From the NCBI GenBank assembly GCA_964473365.1, contig CAYYOV010000009.1, forward strand, positions 27,369 to 91,368: a stretch of 64,000 nucleotides of DNA. Direction: 5' to 3'. The notes beneath the pieces were generated by a model. It saw only the letters and a list, made by a program, of their open reading frames with translations. It searched no databases and was not told where the DNA came from. Each line of letters starts with the position of its first letter. The stretch's first letter is position 1. Both the position numbers and the translations under genes were made by a program. Source of the stretch: 2-02-FULL-55-14 sp964473365. Its GTDB lineage: Bacteria; Bacteroidota; Ignavibacteria; UBA10030. This document shows, piece after piece, positions 20,601 through 28,202 of the stretch.

Positions 20601-20722
20601 AACGGCTCCTGGGTCCGAACGTCCATGACGACGCCGGAAAGCTTTCCCCGCTGTCCCTGCGCATGGAGCACCGCCATGCTCAGGAATATGACGATGGTCC
20701 CTATGACGACACGAAGCGACAC
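17699..20722 (-). CDS. TonB-dependent receptor with carboxypeptidase-regulatory-like N-domain
   Basis: A 1007-residue outer-membrane receptor. GTG 20722 is the apparent start and gives a signal peptide ending HAQ. Residues about 25-110 are a CarboxypepD_reg-like beta-sandwich (LSGVVMDVRTQEPLIGANVF). The plug follows (about 120-250), with LISGGFSAEYGNAQAGVVKV, and the remainder is the 22-strand barrel ending in MFLSVGFTF. It imports large substrates across the outer membrane by the TonB/ExbBD energy system. It has the SusC-like N-domain but no SusD neighbour; T9SS proteins flank it instead. It starts 7 bases after the upstream T9SS gene, whose product may be a surface partner. Confidence 0.9.
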   Translation of the reverse strand: MSLRVVIGTIVIFLSMAVLHAQGQRGKLSGVVMDVRTQEPLIGANVFLQGTTLGAATDFEGRFTILNIPPGTYQVVGSMLGYNRTTVRGVEILIDRTTDLILRLEDATIQQKEVIVTAERPKVIRDQTSTSQSITESQLKSAPMEGIRGALDLVAGFQKDAQGNYSVRGSGAYEVNYQINGVQQINSSTTAPGSFGTSKADNSWKFDINPIAVQQVQLISGGFSAEYGNAQAGVVKVVSKEGGPRFNGEFRMEVRPPGQYHFGPYVYDRNSYEWQRWGDFNYWIRDLRLIADQLGLNTRASALYNRMYQTGTASSADSAAWRDVVVREAAWAYDVWLKNHTPSDDNPLGVYDYRKGMYTRYLVGFGGPLTRDPDLLRFFFSGEYRTAPTRLPTSEQNLVFQNYLTNIIYTPVRAHKFKLLGMYQRYRGGIWSGSDDIRWSGLAFSPPGISTKYYIKTDPVRTEETFTQSLNWVYTIDTHSFVEVTASHQMETYELPYEYLAGYESARDRLDSLNDASGSVLRQGVWWDGSYFREPFNFSTNYYQYNRTEHVSVSVDYTNQITSSNLLKVGLRGYYWDMVNNGVNSSFQANSYLFRSGFAEYYKAYPWLLSAYAQDKMEYEGLVANFGLRAEAYNFQEDVAVDLFDPFYQGTLSNNVRPNYVGDPQTVASKTRTVLMPRLGLSFPIGENTAFRIQYGHFASMPIFSHALSQRTQSGWTGRGNPNLEPKKTINYEFGIQQVVGENHRFDVAVYYNDRVSQIGLLRVAALTGSADRPRGVLPDNTPLYLYTTFSNNAFGSTRGIEITFERIAPARWHYRVSYNLSQTTEGNYGPQEQFPAGVTAFASRNFTGEFISPSDRTHVLRALVQYRLGEGEGVEIAGISPFENTTASLTYAAQSGLPFTYVTDFDVQDVLYNRRYPIETSVDLNIVKTLHMLGRDVILGARIMNLFNNQWLTPMDAQVDRNNWVERGFTVADPGDDPLRLSHIAAPYKAYRNIPRQMFLSVGFTF

Positions 20723-20729
20723 AGTCAGA

Positions 20730-22151
20730 TCACTTCACGAGCATCATGGTGCGCGACAGCACGCCCGACGTCGTCGTCAGGGTGTATGTGTAGAGGCCGC
20801 TGGACAGGCCCGTGCCGTCGAAGAAACGATGGTGGATGCCGGCTTCAAGGTCGGCATCGACCAGGGTTGCCACTCGCTGCCCCACGAGGTTGAAGACATC
20901 GAGCCGAACGGGACCCGTCGACCGAAGTGTGAATGCGATCATGGTCGTCGGATTGAACGGATTGGGATAGTTCTGGTATAGTCCGAATTCCAGCGGCTGT
21001 CCGTTCGGAAGCTCAGCGGATGTCGCCGTAGTATACTTGAACTGGAAAACCTTCTGCGCGACGGCATCAGAGACATACGCCGTCAGGCCGTCCTTCGTCA
21101 AGCCGACATCGGTCGGAGCGATCATCGGGGCCCCTTGCGGATCGGCGCTGAAGCCATCCTGATTGTTGATCGACGGGAGGTCATACATCTCCGTTGCCAA
21201 GATACCGCTGACATCGAACGCCTTGACCCAGCGTTTTGTTGAGTCGATGCCGGCGACCCAGAGAAGATCGTTCTTGTCGACCGTGATACCGTAGCTGACG
21301 GCGCTCGAGAAGCTCAGCAGACCGGTCGCATCCGAAAGTCGTGTGCCGGTATATGTCGACATCGCCAACTGCGCCCCGCCGGTCCAGACCGTGATTCCAC
21401 CCGTCGAAGTCGTTGCCGCCGAATTTCGGGACGTATAGATCGGCGTGGCGTTGTTCGTATAGTCGCCGTTGGGTCGCAAGGCCACGTCCCGGATGACATC
21501 CACGCCACCAGTCTGCTGTCCACCCGGATCCAACGCTGATTCCGACGACCACGCACCCTTGACGGGTGATGTGATCGTGTTCGTCAGATTGTACGAGCGA
21601 ACGCGCGGCCCTGGAACTCCGGCCCCGGCGGACACCCCAGCGAAGGCAATCGTATCGCGCGTGAGCGTCACCCCGTGGTGATGCGTGCCATGGCCGGGGT
21701 TGGAGGGCGGAAAATAGAAGCCGTATTTTTGGACCACCGATGTGTCGCCGTTCGGATAATAGTACATCGAAGCGACCGTGTTGGGTTTCGTCCGTTGGTA
21801 CGGGACGGACGCATCGATGACGATGTCATTCCCGATCGAACCGATGCCGCGAAGCTGTCCGATGTTGCCCGTCAGCGTGTCCGCATCGCCGTTGAGGGTG
21901 AAGTCGACGAGCTTTTTCATCTCAGTGTCCGTCGAGTCGGCATACCAGATGGCGTTCCGTGCGTTCGCATTGGTCGCCGTCGTCGAGATCATGTAGACGC
22001 GTCCGTTCGAGGTCACGGTCAACAGATACGGCTGGACATAGTTCGTGTCCGACACCGGGAATGGGATGGCCTTGATGAAACGCCACTGCGGCTGGGACAC
22101 CGCTGTCACGATCGAGAGCAACGTCAGCGTGATCGTCGCAAAGATCTTCAT
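20730..22151 (-). CDS. Secreted beta-propeller-like protein with T9SS type A sorting domain
   Basis: A 473-residue protein. ATG 22151 is chosen because AGAGGAGA precedes it by about 8 bases and MKIFATITLTLLSIVTAVSQ is a clean signal peptide; the longer open frame upstream is not protein-like. The body repeats short strands such as GITVDKNDLLWVAGID, APTDVGLTKDGLTAYVSD and DVALRPNGDYTNN, as in NHL/SMP-30-type propellers. The last 85 residues are a typical T9SS domain with YQNYPNPFNPTTMIAF and GLSSGLYTYTLTT. It lies 7 bases upstream of the TonB receptor, suggesting a surface ligand-binding or scaffolding role for that uptake system. Confidence 0.8.
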   Translation of the reverse strand: MKIFATITLTLLSIVTAVSQPQWRFIKAIPFPVSDTNYVQPYLLTVTSNGRVYMISTTATNANARNAIWYADSTDTEMKKLVDFTLNGDADTLTGNIGQLRGIGSIGNDIVIDASVPYQRTKPNTVASMYYYPNGDTSVVQKYGFYFPPSNPGHGTHHHGVTLTRDTIAFAGVSAGAGVPGPRVRSYNLTNTITSPVKGAWSSESALDPGGQQTGGVDVIRDVALRPNGDYTNNATPIYTSRNSAATTSTGGITVWTGGAQLAMSTYTGTRLSDATGLLSFSSAVSYGITVDKNDLLWVAGIDSTKRWVKAFDVSGILATEMYDLPSINNQDGFSADPQGAPMIAPTDVGLTKDGLTAYVSDAVAQKVFQFKYTTATSAELPNGQPLEFGLYQNYPNPFNPTTMIAFTLRSTGPVRLDVFNLVGQRVATLVDADLEAGIHHRFFDGTGLSSGLYTYTLTTTSGVLSRTMMLVK

Positions 22152-22193
22152 GGCTGTTCTCCTCTGAATGTCACCATCGCCGACGGATGGTGA

Positions 22194-22206
22194 GGTCCTG
22201 TGAAAA
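22194..22206. promoter_or_regulatory. GGTCCTGTGAAAA element upstream of the T9SS propeller/TonB genes
   Basis: The 13-mer GGTCCTGTGAAAA is repeated exactly at 28073-28085. Here it lies in the 94-base gap between the GHL10 stop and the start of the T9SS propeller gene, about 43 bases upstream of that start codon. An internal promoter or operator is plausible. Confidence 0.35.
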
Positions 22207-22245
22207 GATAGATCGATTTCGATGGTCCAATGCGACGCCTTATCG

Positions 22246-24243
22246 TTACCGCACGTAGAGTGCCCGCTGTACCCGGCGGCGCTCCAGTAGTGCACGTCCG
22301 GAGACCTCTGTGACGCGAAGTTCGAAGAAGTAGACGCCCGAAGCGAGCGCCCGTGGTTCCCACGTCCTCCGATGCGACCCCGCATCCATCCGTCCTTCGA
22401 CGAGTGTTTCCACCAAACGTCCCACGACGTCATAGACCGTCAGTCGGACATCAGCCGCATCGCTGAGATCGAACGCAATCGTTGTCATCGGATTGAACGG
22501 ATTGGGGTACACGGGATGGAGGGTGAATGTTGTCGGTGGCGCGATCGCCATCTCCCTCACGGCCGTCGTACCTCCCGGAGACAATCGACGATTCCGAAGC
22601 AGCATCAATTCGTCGCCGACGACGTTCTTTCCTGCGCCGATGCCCGCGTTCGTGAGGGTCACCACGACGCGCGGCCCCCCCGCTGGGAGCATGACGTCCC
22701 CCAGTTTCGTCCATCCGGCATTTTCAGCGGCAGCCTGGTCGATGGTCACGGTCCGGAGCGAGGATGACGTATCATGCAATCGGTACGTTGCTGTCGGCGT
22801 GAGCGCATTGAGCCCCGTTGGAATGTACGCATAGAGCTCATAGACGCCCTCCTCCGGAACACTTGCCAGGTAGTGCATGGTGTCTGCCCCGGCTGCGTCG
22901 GCGTAGAAGACCGAGCCGTTCCAGCCGGAGACGAAATTGACCCCAACAAAACCGGTCCGGGTGGCGGATGAATCCTTCGCGAAGGTCGGGGCCGAACGCC
23001 AGCCCGCCTGTCGGTGAGGAGGTGTGACGTACGTTGGGTAGACCTGGTTGCGCAACGGCACCATGTAGCCCGCATCTCGCAGATCGTTGTAGTACCACCA
23101 CGCGTGGCCCTTCAATCCTGCATTGCGGCTGACCTGGACCAGATTGACGCCTTCGGTGAGCGAGAACAGGGTGCCGCTCGGTTTGATGGCGATGCCGGCA
23201 TTCACCCTCTGCTGCGAGGCGCTGCTGAGGCCATAGAGCGCTGACGGGATGTATCCCTGCAGGACAGAGGAAGGCTGATACATCTGCACTTGCGCCGCGT
23301 CTAGTTTCCCCAGTTCTAACCAAGCCTTCCAATCCTGGAGGACATTGTCGTAGGCTGGATACGACCCCAGACCGGAGGCGTAATGGCTGGGGGCGTTCGA
23401 GACGATCACGTTCGGGTTCACCGCTTTGATCGAGTCGTACACCGCAGCGTGGAACGTGACCAGTTGGTCCGCCCGCCAACGCTTCCAGGCCGCATTCGTG
23501 CCATCGATCGGAGGAGCGCTGCCGGTCGCGGCGGTGTACTTGACCACCGATGCGCTGTCGTAGCCGAAGTTCACATTGGGATAGCGGATCCGATCCAGCT
23601 CGATACCGTCCACATCATACCGACGGGCGATCTCTTCATGCAGTTCGAGCAGAAAGGACCGGGCATCGTCATTGTTGTGCGCCAGCCAGTAGAAGAAGAT
23701 CCCGCCTTCTGGATTGCCGATCAAGTCGTTGCCTGAGGCGTCCCTCCCCAGCCACGACGGGCGACGGTCGAACAATGGGCCTTTCGGAAGACCCGGCAAC
23801 GAGTAGCCCGACCACCATCCCGCGAAGCCGTATTCCATCCAGGCCTCGATCTCGAGCCCGTTGCGGTGCGCTTCGGCGATCGCCTCTTGCAGGATGTCCC
23901 TATCGCCCGCGGCCGGATCCGTGTAGTAGCCGGTCTCCCGGAAGAAGACATCGCTGCGGAAGAGCGGGAAGCCTCGGCTCCAGGCATTGAAGTACACGAC
24001 GTTGAAGTTGGACGCCGCGATCGTGTCCATGGTCCGCGCGATCTCGGCCTTAGTCCAGAAGCTTCCTCCTGTCCTCGGCGTGACCCAGATCCCACGTAGT
24101 TCTTGCGCCGGGAGCGGGAGCGAAACAAGCAGAAGTGCGAGAATCGCGCTCAGACCGGCGCCTGCGCGCATAGCGCGTGGCATGCGAACGCGTGCACGCA
24201 TTCGGTGCGTTCGGAGGCCAGTCGAGTGTGCGAGGTTCATCAT
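22246..24243 (-). CDS. GHL10 (DUF187-type) glycoside-hydrolase-like protein with T9SS sorting domain
   Basis: A 665-residue secreted protein. After an Arg-rich N-terminus and hydrophobic signal (LSAILALLLVSLPLPAQ), a GHL10 TIM-barrel domain spans about residues 48-400: LRGIWVTPRTGGSFW, NFNVVYFNAWSRG, AHRNGLEIEAWMEYGFAGWW, DVDGIELDRIRYP with likely active-site acids, VNPNVIVSNAPSHY and AAQVQMYQP. Next comes a carbohydrate-binding-like beta domain (about 425-555), then a T9SS domain with YPNPFNPMTTIAF. GHL10 proteins are predicted to hydrolyse polysaccharides. It overlaps the ROK repressor gene by 4 bases (ATGA), so it is likely co-transcribed and controlled by it. It is paralogous to the N-terminal domain of the 25793-28015 gene. 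Confidence 0.87.
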   Translation of the reverse strand: MMNLAHSTGLRTHRMRARVRMPRAMRAGAGLSAILALLLVSLPLPAQELRGIWVTPRTGGSFWTKAEIARTMDTIAASNFNVVYFNAWSRGFPLFRSDVFFRETGYYTDPAAGDRDILQEAIAEAHRNGLEIEAWMEYGFAGWWSGYSLPGLPKGPLFDRRPSWLGRDASGNDLIGNPEGGIFFYWLAHNNDDARSFLLELHEEIARRYDVDGIELDRIRYPNVNFGYDSASVVKYTAATGSAPPIDGTNAAWKRWRADQLVTFHAAVYDSIKAVNPNVIVSNAPSHYASGLGSYPAYDNVLQDWKAWLELGKLDAAQVQMYQPSSVLQGYIPSALYGLSSASQQRVNAGIAIKPSGTLFSLTEGVNLVQVSRNAGLKGHAWWYYNDLRDAGYMVPLRNQVYPTYVTPPHRQAGWRSAPTFAKDSSATRTGFVGVNFVSGWNGSVFYADAAGADTMHYLASVPEEGVYELYAYIPTGLNALTPTATYRLHDTSSSLRTVTIDQAAAENAGWTKLGDVMLPAGGPRVVVTLTNAGIGAGKNVVGDELMLLRNRRLSPGGTTAVREMAIAPPTTFTLHPVYPNPFNPMTTIAFDLSDAADVRLTVYDVVGRLVETLVEGRMDAGSHRRTWEPRALASGVYFFELRVTEVSGRALLERRRVQRALYVR

Positions 24244-25463
24244 TCTTTCATCTCAGACACGCCGTTGGCGCGTGATGGCTTAAAGAGATCATACAGTACA
24301 AGTCCCACGGCACCCAAGACCACTCCGTCACTCTGGAGCTGTGCGGGCCGGACTGATACTGCTTTGGCCGGTTCCGTCAGCAGATCGCGACCGATCTTGC
24401 GTTGAACTGCCTGCGCCACGCGAGGATCTCTGGCGATCGAGCCGCCCAGGACGATCACTTCCGGATTGAGCATGTTCACTATGCCGATACACACGATCGC
24501 GATGATCGTCGTGGCTTCGTCGATGACACGCGCCGCCAACGCATCTCCGTCAGCAGCGGCACGGTTGAGTGCGTCAACAGTGATGATCGAGCGATCGCCC
24601 CCGGTCCGATAATACGCACCCAGGACAGATGTGTCGCCGAGCAACTCGCCCAGGTCGCGTTGTCCATCGTAGAGCAGCGGAAAATGGTCAGGCCGCGTCA
24701 CGGTGTGGCCGACCTCATTGTAGCCGATCTCTCCCGCACTCGATGTCGTGCCGTGAAGAATCGTTCCATCGACGATGATGCCGGCCCCGATACCGTCACC
24801 GATCCAAAGGAAAACCTGATCGGGAACGTACTTGCCGGCGCCGAACAGATATTCGGCAAGGGTCATGACCTTGACATCGTTCTCGACGTAGACCGGGAGG
24901 CCGAGCCGCGAGCCGAACGCCGCCTTCAGATCTGTCCCTTTCCAACCCTTCAATGTGTCAGCGACGCGCAAGATCCCGCGGTCGCGGTCGATGATGCCCG
25001 GAAGTCCGATACCGATGCCGACGGCGTGCTCGAACAATTCGGGATAGAGTATGCGCCAGGATTCCAGCTGCTCAATCGTCCGGCCGATGACAACCTCGGA
25101 AGGTTCGCCGGGAGCATAGTCAAAGGAAGCACGATGCAGGATGGTCGGATTCAGATCGCTTGCGATGAGGTGCACGGACCGCATTCGGATGTCGATCCCG
25201 AACACCGTTCCTGCGCGAGGATTGAATCGAAGGAGTTCGCGTTTGCGTCCTCCCCGGTGTGTGGAGGTCCCTTCCCCAACAAGCTCGAGGAAGCCGAACT
25301 CAAGAAAGCGTCCGACGATCTCCGTGACCGTGGTCTTTGAAAGGGAACAACGCTGGGAAATCTCCGTGCGGGAGATAAGATCTGAATCCCGAACTAACCG
25401 CAGGACGCGGTATTCGTTCGGTTCGTCAAAAGCGTTTCTGCGCTCAGTGAGTGCGCGCCACAT
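24240..25463 (-). CDS. ROK-family transcriptional regulator (NagC/XylR type)
   Basis: A 407-residue repressor. Residues about 18-75 form a winged helix-turn-helix (RTEISQRCSLSKTTVTEIVG), and residues about 90-400 are the ROK sugar-binding fold (VFGIDIRMRSVHLIASD, GIGLPGIIDRDRGILRVADT, YVENDVKVMTLAEY, GDGIGAGIIVDGTILHG, SAGEIGYNEVGH). The Cys-rich zinc motif (CxCGxxGC) of many ROK proteins is missing: the segment after GEIGYNEVGH contains no cysteines. It is the first gene of the array of GHL10, T9SS, TonB and PorV genes and is likely induced by a sugar released from the target glycan. A palindrome just upstream may be its own operator. Confidence 0.88.
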   Translation of the reverse strand: MWRALTERRNAFDEPNEYRVLRLVRDSDLISRTEISQRCSLSKTTVTEIVGRFLEFGFLELVGEGTSTHRGGRKRELLRFNPRAGTVFGIDIRMRSVHLIASDLNPTILHRASFDYAPGEPSEVVIGRTIEQLESWRILYPELFEHAVGIGIGLPGIIDRDRGILRVADTLKGWKGTDLKAAFGSRLGLPVYVENDVKVMTLAEYLFGAGKYVPDQVFLWIGDGIGAGIIVDGTILHGTTSSAGEIGYNEVGHTVTRPDHFPLLYDGQRDLGELLGDTSVLGAYYRTGGDRSIITVDALNRAAADGDALAARVIDEATTIIAIVCIGIVNMLNPEVIVLGGSIARDPRVAQAVQRKIGRDLLTEPAKAVSVRPAQLQSDGVVLGAVGLVLYDLFKPSRANGVSEMKE

Positions 25464-25484
25464 TGGAGGGCCGCTGTTGGGGAA

Positions 25485-25514
25485 TTAGTTTGTCACCCTG
25501 ACGAACAAACCAAA
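25485..25514. promoter_or_regulatory. Candidate operator of the ROK regulator
   Basis: TTAGTTTGTC and, in inverted orientation, GACGAACAAACCAAA flank a 5-base centre, 22-51 bases upstream of the ROK regulator start. The inner arms GTTTGT/ACAAAC are perfect. The half-site recalls the TTAGTTTGT half-site of Bacillus XylR operators; XylR is also a ROK protein. Autoregulation is inferred. The rest of the 329-base gap (25464-25792) holds only the octamer repeat described separately; I see no gene in it. Confidence 0.45.
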
Positions 25515-25660
25515 TATGCCATCCTGAAGCCGTTCTGTCAAGTTAATTCCAGGCCGCTCTGATCTCACAAATGGGAATCGTAGTGAGACGACTCGATTCG
25601 CTTCCCTCCTCCTGACTTGCGCTCACGACTTTGCAAGCGCTCCACCAGGAACTCAATCAC

Positions 25661-25796
25661 TCCAATACCCCACTACTCCACTGCTCCACTACCCCACTAC
25701 TCCACTACTCCACTACCCCACTACTCCATTACTCCACTACCCATTACCCCATCACTCCACTACCCCATTACTCCATTCCTCCACTCCCCCCATTAC
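25661..25796. repeat. Degenerate 8-bp tandem repeat (TCCACTAC)n
   Basis: About 17 head-to-tail units of consensus YCCAYTAC, for example TCCACTAC, CCCACTAC and TCCATTAC, with one unit of 7 and one of 9 bases. The G-rich complement GTAGTGGA/GTAGTGGG is on the transcribed (minus) sense, directly after the GHL10-NAGPA coding region; the gene's TAA stop at 25795-25793 is embedded in the last unit. The period is not a multiple of three, and the strong strand asymmetry (C/T/A only on plus) argues against coding. Confidence 0.9.
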
Positions 25797-28015
25797 TCAT
25801 CCACCACAACCATGATCGTGTTCGCCACGGGCCTCTCTCCGGTCCGGTCAGACGGGCTATTGACGATCTCTCCTCCTACCAACATCGTCGTAGAACCCCC
25901 ACCGTCGAGATTCACGGCGTTCCAGACACCGATCGACCGAAGAAACCGGCTCATCTCCCGAAAGTTCATTCCGATGCTCGTTGATTGTCGTCCGTCGACC
26001 GTACCGAGGAACAATATGGTCGAATCTCTGTTGATGCCAACGAACGACCGCGGGTGCCGGTCCGTCGTGAATTGGATCCCGATCCCCTCTCTCCGGTGTT
26101 CTTCGGTCGTCACCGTTCTTCCATCCCGCACGATCCGTCCGCCGGCACCGACGACCTCCCGCAATGTGCCTGGACCCGACCAAAGGGGGAACGACACCGA
26201 TACCGTGTCACCTTTCTGGACATGCACAGCTGGAGCAGCCATCGATGACAAGATCCAGTCGGTCCCAGCGATCTTCTGGTCGCCAGTGACTTCAACAGAC
26301 CTGATGACGAACCGGGCACGTCCGTTTGCTATCGGCGTCTCCATGGGGCGCAACACCGCCTCCCACGTTCCCGCTTTCGAACGCGTACTGCTCCCCCACC
26401 GTGCGTTGTAGAGGACCGACGCTGAAGAGTCCAGAACATCATTCACCGCGTGCACCGAAAGCCCATCTCCTCGAGACGTAGATACGGCACCCGAAAAGCT
26501 CATCGGATCCATGATCGGTCGTCCATCCGAGGTCATGCCGAAATGGCTTCGTCGGGATGGCACAGCCAGCACGATCTCTCCTCGCGACGCCTGGCTACCG
26601 ACAGGCCAATGCGTCTTGAATGAGAAGAAGTCGGCATTGACGGCGGCAACCACACGACCTCCGGCTGCACCTCGCCGCCTTACCTGCTCTGTGGTTGTCC
26701 GAAGGCTATCGGCACGGAAGGTCTCCACGCGCACTCCGGCCCGCCGCAGTTCGACCTCCACAACGTCCAGCGAGTATGGTCCCTGGCGTGTGAACGAACG
26801 ATACCGCACCCCCGGACGCAACACCTTCGACTCCTCGAGGTCACGCCACCCGAGTGGGAACGTCGCCTTTTGCTGATATACCTCGCGTCTCAGGACATCG
26901 AACAGGCCGCCATCCCGAAGGTCGTTGTAATACCAGAACGAATGCCCCGATGGAGTAAACTGCCTCGCGATCCTGACCAGTTCGACGACCTCTTTCGCCT
27001 CCGTCGCCTCGCCCCCGGGTTTGACTGCGAGACCCGATGTTGTGCGGACGCGCAATGATTCGGGCAAGGGTGCGACTGCCGCTCGCACATATTTCCGAAA
27101 GTCCGCGGGCCGGCCATACATCTGGATCTGAACGAGATCGACCGATCCATCCTTCAGCCACTGCCTCCAATCCTGAAGATATTCCTCATACGATCCGTAC
27201 TCCTCCCCCGTCGTATAATGTCCGGGAGCGTTCGAGACCATAACCCGCGGATTGGCCTTCGTGATCCGCTGGTACGCCATGCGATGGAATTCAACAATGC
27301 GGTCAGCCCTCCACCGCATCCAGGCTGGCTCCGACGCGTTGCTCGGAGGCGCAGCCCCGCCGTGTGAAGCTGCGTAGATTGCGGTGGTTAGCGAATCGTA
27401 TCCGCAGTCATGCTTCGGATACCTGACCCGATCCAATTCGATACCGTCAATATCATAGTCCGCGGCAACCTCGGCGTGAAGGTCGGCAAGGAAAGATTGC
27501 ACAGCCGGCTGACTGTGTGCCATCCAGTAGAACACCCCGAGGTGGCCGCTCGGGAACTCTGCGCTCCCTTTCGAGTCGCGCGCCAGCCATTCAGGATGCT
27601 TCCTGAATATCGGTCCGAGCGGAAGCGAATCGATCTGATTGCCAGACCACCATCCGACGAAGCCGTACTCCATCCACGCTTCGACATGCAACCCGACGGC
27701 ATGAGCCTCTTCGACGGCCTCAGCGAGGATGTCACGGTCGCCTGCAGCCGGATCGGACGCGAATCCGAATTCCCGACGATAGAGCCGGCTCTGCCAGAGC
27801 GGCCAACCGCGGGACCACGCCAGAAAGTAGACCGTATTGAAGTTCGCGGCGGCCGTTTGCTGCATTGCCGCACGGATCTCTTCGCGCGACCACAGGCGGG
27901 GTCCTTCACGCGGCGTCATCCAGAGGCCCCGGAGTTCTCGTTCCTGGGAAATCGATGCCCCTGCGAGGCTCAGGAGGAGCATGGCTACCAGCGCAGGGCG
28001 TTTGAGGGAGTTCAT
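25793..28015 (-). CDS. GHL10 glycoside-hydrolase-like domain fused to NAGPA phosphodiester glycosidase domain
   Basis: A 740-residue secreted protein. ATG 28015 is selected because MNSLKRPALVAMLLLSLAGA is a signal peptide; the upstream open frame is not. Residues about 28-370 are GHL10 (RGLWMTPREGPRLWSREEIR, NFNTVYFLAWSRGWPLW, VEAWMEYGFVGWW, DIDGIELDRVRYP), close to the T9SS-tagged paralogue at 22246-24243. Residues about 420-735 match the phosphodiester glycosidase/NAGPA family: VVAAVNADFFSF, RSFVGINRDSTILFLGTVDG, SIGVWNAVNLDGGGSTTMLV and ERPVANTIMVV. There is no T9SS tail, so it is probably periplasmic or otherwise exported. It may cleave a glycosyl-phosphodiester or modified glycan. Its 3' end runs into the octamer repeat. 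It is divergent from the alpha-galactosidase. Confidence 0.86.
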   Translation of the reverse strand: MNSLKRPALVAMLLLSLAGASISQERELRGLWMTPREGPRLWSREEIRAAMQQTAAANFNTVYFLAWSRGWPLWQSRLYRREFGFASDPAAGDRDILAEAVEEAHAVGLHVEAWMEYGFVGWWSGNQIDSLPLGPIFRKHPEWLARDSKGSAEFPSGHLGVFYWMAHSQPAVQSFLADLHAEVAADYDIDGIELDRVRYPKHDCGYDSLTTAIYAASHGGAAPPSNASEPAWMRWRADRIVEFHRMAYQRITKANPRVMVSNAPGHYTTGEEYGSYEEYLQDWRQWLKDGSVDLVQIQMYGRPADFRKYVRAAVAPLPESLRVRTTSGLAVKPGGEATEAKEVVELVRIARQFTPSGHSFWYYNDLRDGGLFDVLRREVYQQKATFPLGWRDLEESKVLRPGVRYRSFTRQGPYSLDVVEVELRRAGVRVETFRADSLRTTTEQVRRRGAAGGRVVAAVNADFFSFKTHWPVGSQASRGEIVLAVPSRRSHFGMTSDGRPIMDPMSFSGAVSTSRGDGLSVHAVNDVLDSSASVLYNARWGSSTRSKAGTWEAVLRPMETPIANGRARFVIRSVEVTGDQKIAGTDWILSSMAAPAVHVQKGDTVSVSFPLWSGPGTLREVVGAGGRIVRDGRTVTTEEHRREGIGIQFTTDRHPRSFVGINRDSTILFLGTVDGRQSTSIGMNFREMSRFLRSIGVWNAVNLDGGGSTTMLVGGEIVNSPSDRTGERPVANTIMVVVDE

Positions 28016-28063
28016 GATGGGAAGGCCTTGATCGGTGGGTGATGATACGCACTTTTCCGCGAC

Positions 28064-28085
28064 CGTGAAAATGGTCCTGTGAAAA
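28064..28085. promoter_or_regulatory. Composite GTGAAAA element between the GHL10-NAGPA and alpha-galactosidase genes
   Basis: Two overlapping elements occur here: CGTGAAAATGGT (28064-28075, shared with 13151-13162) and GGTCCTGTGAAAA (28073-28085, shared with 22194-22206). GTGAAAA occurs twice, 14 bases apart, in direct orientation. The site is 50-70 bases upstream of the GHL10-NAGPA start and about 118 bases upstream of the divergent GH27 start, where a bidirectional operator would lie. Confidence 0.4.
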
Positions 28086-28202
28086 TCATGAGGAGAACGT
28101 ACATTGCGATCGCTTCTCTCTTGCCATCGACAGTCGCAGTTGGCGGAATGTCTCACCTCCCCATCTTCGAAGTCTGCCACTCAGTGCCTCATTACAGCCG
28201 AG

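Noticed and set aside
13233..25463. Considered as a classical SusCD polysaccharide utilisation locus
   Set aside because: No SusD homologue is present; the TonB receptor is flanked by T9SS proteins instead.
25661..25796. Considered as a CRISPR array, or as coding for an HYSTTP-rich protein
   Set aside because: There are no spacers; units are 8 bases and contiguous, with a period out of frame, and the unit sequence alone explains the open frames across it.
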